From IMG/VR virus record IMGVR_UViG_3300030451_003776, positions 1 through 21,576 of that record: a DNA stretch of 21,576 nt. One strand, given 5' to 3'. A program made the position numbers and the translations under genes. Origin of the DNA: a virus. Positions within the stretch are counted from its first letter, which is position 1; the number at the start of each line of letters is the position of its first letter. The notes below the pieces were generated by a model. That model worked only from the letters and a program-made list of their open reading frames with translations. It had not been told where the DNA came from and searched no databases. Below are positions 14,068-19,753 of the stretch, piece after piece.

Positions 14068-15001
14068 ATTTAGGATTAAAGAACTCGTCAAACAATATGA
14101 GGACGGGTTGCCTGGTTATATCGAAGATGAGGTTGCTCGAGCAGAGTATCTTAGTTCTCAGGTTGAGCCATACTTTGCTGAGTTTAATTTGCTTGGCAGT
14201 GGTAAAGGCAAACGTGCTTTGCTATGGCAGTACTACATGGCATTTGATAAAGGTGCTATGTCCGAACGACAGACTACTGGGGACTGTGTATCGCATGGAT
14301 CACGCAATGCCCGTGACATAGCACGTTGCTGTAGGATACTAGTAAACAAAGAACCTTTTGACTATTACAAAAGAGGTGCAACTGAGCCGACCTATGGAGC
14401 ACGAGGTCACTCTGGCCAAGGCATGTCTCCAGCTCGAGCATCTAGATTTGAGAGAGATACGGGGTATTTGGTTAGAGAGAAGTACGAGCCATGTGACCTG
14501 ACAAAATACAAGAGTAGTATTGGAACTGGTTGGGGTAGAGGTGGTGTCCCTGAAGATGTCAAAGAGTTGTGCAATAACCAAAAAGTAAATCACATCAGGT
14601 TAGTCAAGACACAAGACGACTTGATGGATGCGATGATCAATGGTTACTGTGCTCACTCAGGCCAGCAAGCAGCATGGTCTGCAACTCCTAACAGTAAGAA
14701 TGTACACCCACGAAAAGGGTCGTGGAATCACGACATGTGTATAGCTGGGTACGACGACACAAAAGAATTCTGGCCGTTTCGTGTTTGGTTCATCGCCAAC
14801 TCGTGGGGTGCTTGGAATAAACCAGTAAAAGATTGGCCCTCGTCATACCCGAAAGCTCCACCAGGGTTAATCGTTACAACAGCAGAAGACTTCGATGTAT
14901 GTGTGCGGAGTCAAGACTGCTGGGTGTACGGTGGGGTTGATGGATTCCCTCCACAAAAGCTGCCCGACTTTGGAACTATAGGAATGCTGAGTGATGATTG
15001 A
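14057..15001 (+). CDS. Papain-fold (C1-like) cysteine protease
   Basis: 314 residues from GTG 14057 with AAGGAG 10 bases upstream. A complete papain-type active site can be read: ERQTTGDCVSHG with Gln72 (oxyanion) and nucleophile Cys77; GSWNHDMCIAGYDD with His225; and WFIANSWGAWN with Asn248 (NSWG). The central part (about residues 105-165) is Gly-rich with GARGHSGQGMSPARA. There is no signal peptide or propeptide. C1 peptidases are uncommon in phages. Beside a subtilase in the same overlapping gene row, it suggests a dedicated proteolysis module. Targets are unknown: host surface proteins, immunity proteins or peptidoglycan cross-bridges. Amidase or peptidoglycan hydrolase activity is an alternative for papain folds. 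Confidence 0.85.
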   Translation: MPDEFRIKELVKQYEDGLPGYIEDEVARAEYLSSQVEPYFAEFNLLGSGKGKRALLWQYYMAFDKGAMSERQTTGDCVSHGSRNARDIARCCRILVNKEPFDYYKRGATEPTYGARGHSGQGMSPARASRFERDTGYLVREKYEPCDLTKYKSSIGTGWGRGGVPEDVKELCNNQKVNHIRLVKTQDDLMDAMINGYCAHSGQQAAWSATPNSKNVHPRKGSWNHDMCIAGYDDTKEFWPFRVWFIANSWGAWNKPVKDWPSSYPKAPPGLIVTTAEDFDVCVRSQDCWVYGGVDGFPPQKLPDFGTIGMLSDD

Positions 15002-15302
15002 ATTAATACTCGCACTGTTTACTAATCCTGCACCTGACTACACGCCAGTAATTGCATGCGAAACCGCATACGTTTTGTCTGCGGCATCAGACGAAGTGGA
15101 CACTGAATGTTGCGGCTTGTGTGAAGGCGGAAAGATAATACATGGAGATGGACACATAACAGATTGCCCATGCCCGGAAACCTGTGAGTGCAAGACAGAG
15201 AATAAGGCCGTAGTCCACGAAGAGGTCGTGATACCGCCAGTAATAAATACTCAACAGGAGAGTTGCCCGGATGGCAGATGCAAAACGATTCGCGTTCGAT
15301 GA
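14994..15302 (+). CDS. Cysteine-rich small protein (102 aa)
   Basis: ATG 14994 (GTG 14991 is possible) overlaps the end of the cysteine-protease gene. After a short hydrophobic N-terminus (MIELILALFTNPAPD) comes a dense Cys/His array: ECCGLCEGGKIIHGDGHITD then CPCPETCECK, and near the end CPDGRC. The spacing suggests zinc binding (DnaJ-like or ribbon) or, if exported, disulphides. The N-terminus is a poor but possible signal sequence. No family named with confidence. Confidence 0.6.
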   Translation: MIELILALFTNPAPDYTPVIACETAYVLSAASDEVDTECCGLCEGGKIIHGDGHITDCPCPETCECKTENKAVVHEEVVIPPVINTQQESCPDGRCKTIRVR

Positions 15303-15492
15303 AGAAATCGAATACGACATTGATGACATGGTAGATGTCACGATTACCTGTAATGGTCACACGCACAAATATATTTATCCAGCGGATGAAGAAGAGAGAA
15401 TGCGTGACATAGTGTTCGACCAAGTAGAGACAGGCCGACTGCATCCATACGTGGGGCTGATGGCATTGCTTGCGATGGGAGAACAAGAGTGA
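15271..15492 (+). CDS. Small acidic protein (73 aa)
   Basis: AGGAG 10 bases upstream of ATG 15271. It overlaps the cysteine-rich gene by 32 bases and the next gene by 4 (GTGA). The N-terminus is very acidic (DEEIEYDIDDMVDV), followed by VTITCNGHTHKYIYPADEEE and a helical end. It may be a DNA-mimic-like or adaptor protein, but no family is recognised and acidity alone proves nothing. Confidence 0.55.
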   Translation: MADAKRFAFDEEIEYDIDDMVDVTITCNGHTHKYIYPADEEERMRDIVFDQVETGRLHPYVGLMALLAMGEQE

Positions 15493-15716
15493 ACATAGAA
15501 GTAGAGATACTAGCTGTACTGCTAGCTGGTTTGCTGGCTGTAATACCTTGGGCATTTTCCATACATGCCAAGGTAGCTCTTATAGCGCAGTCAGTAGAGG
15601 CGTTGCCTGAACTCATAAAAGAGTTGCGGGTTAAACTAGACCAACACGAGACACGGCTTGATGCCCACGAAAAAGAAATCCAAATTATCAAAGTCAAGAC
15701 AAACTCTGGCGATTGA
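15489..15716 (+). CDS. Membrane protein with coiled-coil tail (75 aa)
   Basis: GTG 15489, with GGGAG upstream and GTGA overlap. One N-terminal hydrophobic helix (VEILAVLLAGLLAVIPWAFS) is followed by a long amphipathic/coiled-coil helix (ELIKELRVKLDQHETRLDAH) to the end. This build occurs in haemolysin-XhlA-like and spanin-like phage proteins as well as other small anchors. A lysis role is possible but no endolysin is recognised nearby. Confidence 0.6.
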   Translation: MNIEVEILAVLLAGLLAVIPWAFSIHAKVALIAQSVEALPELIKELRVKLDQHETRLDAHEKEIQIIKVKTNSGD

Positions 15717-16326
15717 TTACATGCCACTGGTCAGGATGCTGGCCAGATATTTCGTAGCACAAAGACCTGCATGGCAGAAAGCAGCAATGCTGCCTGACCT
15801 TGAGGGCGAAGGATATCTTGCGTTATCTAAAGCTGCTCAGACATACGACAAGAAAAAACTGCCGTATCCAAAAGCCTACTTTGCTCGAGCCATACTGAAT
15901 GCTATGTGCAAGTTCATGAAGAAGGCTACCCGAACGCCTGGAGAAAAGGTTACGCTTGCTCAAGCTGAAGCATCGCAGCCTGTAGAAGACGAGCTGGATC
16001 ACTTGATGCTGGCAATCAACCAGCTTAATCCCAGTGATCAAGAGTTTGCGTACCAAAGATTTGTTGAGAACCTGACGTTGAGAAAGATATGTGAAATCAA
16101 CGACACTGCCATGAGGATAGTGTCTATGAAGAATCGGAGACTAGTGAAGGAGATTGCGGGACTTTTGGAAATCCATCTTTCGCCGCCTTGTAAAGACCAT
16201 ACACATCAGGCTTGTGATAAATCCCAGAAGACTTCCGTTGACACACAGGCTTTCTCACCCCTGCAAACTTCAACTTTAAAACTATTTTCTCGAAAGACAG
16301 ACCGTCAACCTCATGGTAATGAATAA
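15661..16326 (+). CDS. Sigma-70-family RNA polymerase sigma factor
   Basis: 221 residues from ATG 15661 (TTG 15658 adjacent; ATG 15721 would remove 20 basic residues). Region 2 is clear: YMPLVRMLARYFVAQRP, LPDLEGEGYLALSKAAQTYD, KAYFARAILNAMCKFMKKATR. Region 4 follows: INQLNPSDQEFAYQRFVENL then TLRKICEIND and MRIVSMKNRRLVKEIAGLLE, a helix-turn-helix. It lacks regions 1 and 3, like phage and group-4 sigmas. It probably directs host polymerase to late or middle phage promoters. The last ~50 residues, beyond GLLE, have no sigma features and lie antisense to the recombinase, so they may be only a read-through tail. Confidence 0.8.
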   Translation: MPTKKKSKLSKSRQTLAIDYMPLVRMLARYFVAQRPAWQKAAMLPDLEGEGYLALSKAAQTYDKKKLPYPKAYFARAILNAMCKFMKKATRTPGEKVTLAQAEASQPVEDELDHLMLAINQLNPSDQEFAYQRFVENLTLRKICEINDTAMRIVSMKNRRLVKEIAGLLEIHLSPPCKDHTHQACDKSQKTSVDTQAFSPLQTSTLKLFSRKTDRQPHGNE

Positions 16327-16873
16327 TCAGGGCGGCTATCTCGCGTTCCTTTTTATTCTCTTTGTACTTCCTGCCTTTTACTAACCAACCGAATGGTCTT
16401 GTTGGTCCGTATGGTGTCTGCTCTCGATACCCCGTGACTGCTACTCTATGCTGACTATCTCCGTCAGTCCTGCTTCGCATCTCGTCAAACACGCCATACA
16501 TCTTCTCTTGCAACCACTCAGTTGTGTTCTGCCTGCGTTGTGGTTTCTGTGGAGCTTGGCCTAGAATCTGTAGGGTAATGCCTTGGTTGTTCCATGCTTC
16601 CCTAGTCTCTGTCCTGTCACTGTCCTGTCTCCACAGACGGCTGTAAGATACAGCTATCACAGTATCGCCTTGGGTTAGTGCGTCGTGCATCCTCCTACCA
16701 CTGGGCCTGTCTCGCAGCTTAACCTTAAACGCAGACACGCCATCGTCTACATACACGCCACCCCACTCGTCGTCGATGCTCTTTGCGAACTCTTCTAGTT
16801 CTTTGATTTGATTAGGCAAAGAGGTAGCTTGGTCTGGCTTGTCAGTAGAAACCCTGGCGTAACCGTATATCAT
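16124..16873 (-). CDS. Serine recombinase (resolvase/invertase family), short form
   Basis: 249 residues. The catalytic domain shows YGYARVST with Ser9 as nucleophile, YVDDGVSAFK, RDRPSGRRM and VIAVSYSRLWR; the last replaces the usual DRLxR by SRLWR but keeps both Arg. A C-terminal recombinase-domain-like part follows: YGPTRPFGW, LSFEKIVLKLKFAG and VYGLYKAAKDG. It is longer than gamma-delta resolvase yet lacks the zinc ribbon and coiled coil of large phage integrases. The start is ATG 16873: GGAGG is 9 bases upstream and the codon forms ATGA with the preceding 22-residue gene; ATG 16882 abuts the ribosome-binding site. It may act as DNA invertase, resolvase or integrase. The last ~67 codons overlap the convergent sigma-factor gene. 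Confidence 0.85.
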   Translation of the reverse strand: MIYGYARVSTDKPDQATSLPNQIKELEEFAKSIDDEWGGVYVDDGVSAFKVKLRDRPSGRRMHDALTQGDTVIAVSYSRLWRQDSDRTETREAWNNQGITLQILGQAPQKPQRRQNTTEWLQEKMYGVFDEMRSRTDGDSQHRVAVTGYREQTPYGPTRPFGWLVKGRKYKENKKEREIAALIIHYHEVDGLSFEKIVLKLKFAGVRKPVCQRKSSGIYHKPDVYGLYKAAKDGFPKVPQSPSLVSDSS

Positions 16874-16938
16874 GACGCACATCCTCCGCTAGTGTAAAGA
16901 ACAAACATAATAAACAAGGTGCATATGATGTATTCCAT
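16870..16938 (-). CDS. 22-residue hydrophobic peptide coupled to the recombinase
   Basis: Reads as a hydrophobic segment (residues 4-15) followed by YTSGGCAS. It has GGGAGAGG upstream, forms TAATG with the stop of the preceding gene and ATGA with recombinase start 16873. The perfect overlaps on both sides support translation. It may be a leader that carries ribosomes to the recombinase start, or a small membrane peptide. Its GGAGG-coding codons (SGG) are the ribosome-binding site of the recombinase. Confidence 0.5.
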   Translation of the reverse strand: MEYIICTLFIMFVLYTSGGCAS

Positions 16939-17390
16939 TATCCTCTCCCTTTGAATGCTTTGATTTTGACTTCGGTCAAGTCGTCGTTAGTCCACACGGT
17001 AACGCAACGCTCACCATCAAACCACACGGGCCAGTGATTGGGAGGATACCTACCCTCATTGACATCCACTGGGGACTTGCAGATGTCACCCCAATCGTCA
17101 GCAAATCTCTGCGTGACTTGGTCGCCGTTGGGCATGATGCCTTTGACTACCTGTGGTTTACTGGCCATGCCACACAGGACTAGGAACTTTTCTACAGGCA
17201 TACCTTCCGCCAGCTTGTGTATCTCTTTCTGTACTTCACGCATAACTGACTCACCTGTTTGGTGCGACAGCCTGCCAAGATTGAGTACTGCTGATATACA
17301 ATCTTCCCACAATATAATCTCACCGTCTGGGTCGAATGCATCTGTCTGTAACAACGACAGTAGTGCAAGTGTATCACTGCTTAACTTCAC
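16938..17390 (-). CDS. Hypothetical protein (150 aa)
   Basis: GTG 17390 is preferred because AAGGAGG ends 8 bases before it; the in-frame GTG 17399 lies inside that site. The N-terminal half is helical (TLALLSLLQTDAF, REVQKEIHKLAEG). The C-terminal half is beta-rich with aromatic residues (NHWPVWFDGERCVTVWTND). No family recognised and no catalytic motif visible. Ends in TAATG with the 22-residue peptide gene. Confidence 0.65.
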   Translation of the reverse strand: MKLSSDTLALLSLLQTDAFDPDGEIILWEDCISAVLNLGRLSHQTGESVMREVQKEIHKLAEGMPVEKFLVLCGMASKPQVVKGIMPNGDQVTQRFADDWGDICKSPVDVNEGRYPPNHWPVWFDGERCVTVWTNDDLTEVKIKAFKGRG

Positions 17391-17403
17391 GGGACTCACC
17401 TCC

Positions 17404-17565
17404 TTATCGTATCCATTCCAAGCGGATGCCTACGTTGACATCCTCTAATGCTCTCTCATCAAGTTCAATCACCTTGTTTAATGTGATTGTGTTTCTGTGT
17501 GGTACAATCGTACAGCCAGACCACAAGGTACTGGCAATCAAAGCTGACTTAATAATTGTGCTCAT
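17404..17565 (-). CDS. Small secreted protein or lipoprotein (53 aa)
   Basis: ATG 17565 has CGGAGG 4 bases upstream and overlaps the preceding stop as TAATG. The N-terminus is STIIKSALIASTLWSGCTI: one Lys, a hydrophobic core and then SGC, resembling a lipoprotein signal with Trp rather than Leu at -3. The remaining 35 residues are polar. A small outer- or inner-membrane lipoprotein is possible, for example in superinfection exclusion, but this is inference. Confidence 0.5.
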   Translation of the reverse strand: MSTIIKSALIASTLWSGCTIVPHRNTITLNKVIELDERALEDVNVGIRLEWIR

Positions 17566-17843
17566 TATTCCTCCGGTCGCATCGGGTAATCGGGGCCATT
17601 GATCCACTTGTCCATGTCATCGACATCGACATGGTCAAACGTAACCTTGAGTCCGATGCCTGTTGCAGCCTCCATAAACTGCGTAGCTTCATCGTCCTCC
17701 TCGTAGTAATCGCATTGTGCTGTGGTGTAGGACGTTCCTCCTGCCAGCTCCGGACAGATATGCTTACTTAAAAACTTTGGTATCTCAAGCCAGCCATGCC
17801 GGGGGTCATTGATTACTCGTATCGATAGGTGGTCTAGTGCCAT
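17565..17843 (-). CDS. Small phage protein with HGW...CDYYEEDDE motif (92 aa)
   Basis: AGGAG is 6 bases before ATG 17843; ATG 17846, which forms ATGA with the preceding stop, is equally possible. The sequence PRHGWLEIPKFL, GGTSYTTAQCDYYEEDDEAT resembles short phage proteins with 'HGWl.Vp...i..ySY......yLEeDcD...f'. Function of that group is unknown. The C-terminus is acidic (FDHVDVDDMDKWI). Confidence 0.65.
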   Translation of the reverse strand: MALDHLSIRVINDPRHGWLEIPKFLSKHICPELAGGTSYTTAQCDYYEEDDEATQFMEAATGIGLKVTFDHVDVDDMDKWINGPDYPMRPEE

Positions 17844-18019
17844 CATCCTCTCCTCATTAGAACACTGGGATCAATCCTTTCGAGTGGCAGACGTACCACT
17901 CCTGGTTTAGTTTGAATCACTACCTCTTTCTTCTTGTAGCCTGACCCAACCATTTGGCTAGGTGCATAGTGTCTACACTTACGCTTCTTGTTGAAGCCTC
18001 CTGTCCTTCTCTTACCCAT
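17843..18019 (-). CDS. Small basic protein (58 aa)
   Basis: Starts at ATG 18019 behind the perfect GGAGGTGAGTG site and overlaps the preceding stop by one base (TGATG). The N-terminus is strongly basic with MGKRRTGGFNKKRKCRHYAP, then KKKEVVIQTKPGVVRLPLE. It is probably a nucleic-acid-binding protein by charge. No family recognised. Its tight fit between neighbours supports it as real. Confidence 0.6.
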   Translation of the reverse strand: MGKRRTGGFNKKRKCRHYAPSQMVGSGYKKKEVVIQTKPGVVRLPLERIDPSVLMRRG

Positions 18020-18052
18020 CACTCACCTCCTTTCTTCTTCGGTTCAATTAGT
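18011..18052 (-). repeat. Gene-boundary repeat, copy A
   Basis: About 42 bases around the start of the 58-residue gene. They read leftward as the end of one gene, a Lys-rich A-tract, AAGGAGGTGAGTG and ATGRGTAAG, and are almost the same as copy B at 18428-18468 (about five differences). Shorter relatives lie at 18697-18716 and, weaker, 18253-18268 and 17391-17406. Confidence 0.6.
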
Positions 18053-18258
18053 ATTTCACAGACAGGCTGACAAACCTCTGTGTCCTGAGCACACAGCAGA
18101 AGACTGCGACCGTCTGCAAGTTCTATGCTAATTGCTGAAGTGAATCCATTTCCGCATGGGTCGTTATCTTTCGGTATCCTTTCGGTAGTTATGTCCTTAA
18201 TGACCGCACCCTTTAAGCGTTCAATCCTCTTCGGTGTTAGTCTTTGACGTAACATCAT
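18019..18258 (-). CDS. Hypothetical protein (79 aa)
   Basis: ATG 18258 is 7 bases from GGAG; GTG 18261 and ATG 18255 are neighbours that cannot be excluded. It is probably a beta-rich small domain: LTPKRIERLKGAVIKDITTE, TSAISIELADGRSLLLCAQ, VCQPVCEILIEP. Two Cys pairs occur near the C-terminus. It ends with codons for KKKGGE-stop, which also form the ribosome-binding site for the next gene. It overlaps the preceding gene by 38 bases. Confidence 0.6.
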   Translation of the reverse strand: MMLRQRLTPKRIERLKGAVIKDITTERIPKDNDPCGNGFTSAISIELADGRSLLLCAQDTEVCQPVCEILIEPKKKGGE

Positions 18259-18436
18259 CACTCATCTCCTCTGCGTCATAGTGATTGTCAAAAACGAAAC
18301 TGTCACTTGTTTCCCATATGGTGTCTTCGATGTCGCGAGCCATGCGAACTGCATCGTCAGCACTAGTTGCTTCAATAACGACACTTTGGCCACATGATAA
18401 TTCTCGTGATACAACAAATCTTTTTTTCTTACTCAT
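18221..18436 (-). CDS. Small protein with DpnD/PcfM-like pattern (71 aa)
   Basis: ATG 18436 lies 6 bases after a perfect AGGAGG. RFVVSRELSCGQSVVIEATS then ADDAVRMARDIED fits the small 'y.V.........v.A.s.eeA...a' domain found in phage and plasmid proteins (DpnD/PcfM group). The C-terminal 20 residues are acidic and polar. Exact function unknown. Confidence 0.6.
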   Translation of the reverse strand: MSKKKRFVVSRELSCGQSVVIEATSADDAVRMARDIEDTIWETSDSFVFDNHYDAEEMSDDVTSKTNTEED

Positions 18437-18468
18437 CACTCACCTCCTTTTTCTTCAATTGAATTAGT
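18428..18468 (-). repeat. Gene-boundary repeat, copy B
   Basis: About 41 bases that match copy A (18011-18052) around the start codon, Shine-Dalgarno and upstream A-tract, including the ACTAATT-type end. Here the upstream part is a 27-base gap rather than the coding end of a gene. Confidence 0.6.
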
Positions 18469-18703
18469 CCCATACAAGTTCTACGCATTCACAAGCCTGC
18501 TGATTATTGAATGCTGGTTGATACCAGCCGCACTTATTACACCAATCAAAACCATGCTCCGTTTCAACTTCGTCCGCACAAAGTAAGCCATATCTTGCAG
18601 CACATTTCATAGAACAGAAGCGGTTATAGTCACACACCCTGGTTCCAACTTTGCGTACTGGTCTGGTTTCGCACACGATGCATAACTTCTTGAGCCTACC
18701 CAT
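18464..18703 (-). CDS. Cysteine-rich zinc-binding protein (79 aa)
   Basis: ATG 18703 with the perfect GGAGGTGAGTG site. Three Cys clusters appear in order: CIVC (8-11), CDYNRFCSMKCAARYGLLC and CNKC...CEC. FCSMKCAARY is reminiscent of FCS/MYM-type zinc fingers. It probably binds zinc and perhaps nucleic acid. It lies two genes downstream of the PP-loop protein in the leftward block; whether they cooperate is unknown. Confidence 0.65.
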   Translation of the reverse strand: MGRLKKLCIVCETRPVRKVGTRVCDYNRFCSMKCAARYGLLCADEVETEHGFDWCNKCGWYQPAFNNQQACECVELVWD

Positions 18704-18706
18704 CAC

Positions 18707-18865
18707 TCACCTCCTTTTCTTTTCGTCCTGTGCCTTCATTTCCTTTCGTGCATCTGCCAACGTCATGTTCGGATTGTCCGCCATGATTCGTCCTATACGT
18801 GCAGCGTATCGCATTCGCTGACCACGGATAACTCGTTGTTCTTTTGTCAGCTTCTTGTATTGCAT
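18707..18865 (-). CDS. Small basic helical protein (52 aa)
   Basis: ATG 18865 has a perfect AGGAGG with 8-base spacing. The product is helical and basic, with RMRYAARIGRIMADNPNMTL, ADARKEMKAQDEKKRR, a layout seen in short phage proteins with 'nP.ltlaeAr'. The stop codon is part of the AGGAGGTGAG site for the next gene. An overlapping longer frame (18696-18908) has no ribosome-binding site and low-quality composition, so this frame is preferred. Confidence 0.65.
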   Translation of the reverse strand: MQYKKLTKEQRVIRGQRMRYAARIGRIMADNPNMTLADARKEMKAQDEKKRR

Positions 18866-18883
18866 AGCGATTACCTCCTGTGT

Positions 18884-19750
18884 TTAGTTGCCACAATATC
18901 CTTCGCATTCATCTTGCCATCCGGAGAACAAATGTTTCTGCCCGCTCTTATCATCGTCGGAACGGAAGTCCACTTGGTCAATTGGCACACACGACTTATG
19001 TAAAAATCTACTAGCATCTAATCCAGTTCCTGTCCTGCAAATGTTGTCTACTTCTACCGCTCGCTTCCAACCAGTAGGGTCATTGTTCTTCAGGTCTGCC
19101 CATTCGTGGTCATCTTTGAATGGACAGAATACACATGCACTGCGTGGCACTTCATGAGGCACACGGTCTTTCAAATATGCAACACAATCACTACGAGTCA
19201 TCTCCAAATCAAACAGTGGAAATTCAACAGACCAAGTCTTTGGCTTGCCTAAGAATCTTTGCTTGACTCTGATGACCCGCTTTGGTTCGTCGTAACTCAA
19301 ACCCATGATTTGTTTTACATGACAGTCCTTTGGTATGGGCCTGCCCTTTGGGGTGTCGAACAAAACCTGGCGTATGTAGTTCTCGATTGGCTTTATCTTA
19401 AAGTCCCCAGTGCATTGCCTGCGTATCATCCCTTTCTTATTTGTTTGAGGATTCAAAGTGAAAGCTGGAATAGAAATGTAATGACCACCATCAGTGCGAG
19501 CATTGCCTCGTGCGTCAGTGCCATTCTCCAGTGCGTCACCTAACTTGCCTGCTGTTACTGTAATTATCTCAGGCCCGTTCAAACTTTTCAGCCATTCAAT
19601 GTGCTCGTATACAGACTCAGGTTCCTCCTGAACGTCTGCAAATATTGCACAGTCAATTGGATCAAGCTCGCCATCCAACGCCAGCAGGTATATTGCTGTA
19701 CTCTGAATGCCTGCTCCAAGATTCAAAACTGTTTTGTGTTTACCATCCAT
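18884..19750 (-). CDS. PP-loop ATPase, PAPS-reductase-like (288 aa)
   Basis: LNLGAGIQSTA (residues 9-19) is an N-type ATP pyrophosphatase loop. RRQCTGDFKIKPIENYIR (about 110-127) and SACVFCPFKDDHEWADL (about 205-220) carry paired cysteines typical of the phage group annotated as PAPS reductase / adenine nucleotide alpha hydrolase. Relatives include CysH and DndC. Members without the other Cys or Dnd genes probably modify nucleic acids or nucleotides rather than reduce sulphate, but the reaction in this phage group is not known to me. GGGAG precedes ATG 19750. It lies 3 bases from the preceding gene. Confidence 0.82.
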   Translation of the reverse strand: MDGKHKTVLNLGAGIQSTAIYLLALDGELDPIDCAIFADVQEEPESVYEHIEWLKSLNGPEIITVTAGKLGDALENGTDARGNARTDGGHYISIPAFTLNPQTNKKGMIRRQCTGDFKIKPIENYIRQVLFDTPKGRPIPKDCHVKQIMGLSYDEPKRVIRVKQRFLGKPKTWSVEFPLFDLEMTRSDCVAYLKDRVPHEVPRSACVFCPFKDDHEWADLKNNDPTGWKRAVEVDNICRTGTGLDASRFLHKSCVPIDQVDFRSDDDKSGQKHLFSGWQDECEGYCGN

Positions 19751-19753
19751 GAT

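Noticed and set aside
16874-16882. Recombinase start at ATG 16882 (longer form MCVM...)
   Set aside because: This ATG directly abuts GGAGG with no spacing; ATG 16873 has correct spacing and forms ATGA with the 22-residue gene.
18696-18908. Leftward 70-residue open frame
   Set aside because: Overlaps a 52-residue frame that has a perfect ribosome-binding site and a natural composition; this longer frame has none and looks like an out-of-frame shadow.
18884-19750. Complete DNA phosphorothioation (Dnd) system
   Set aside because: Only a PP-loop protein is present; no DndA, DndD, DndE or restriction partners are visible.
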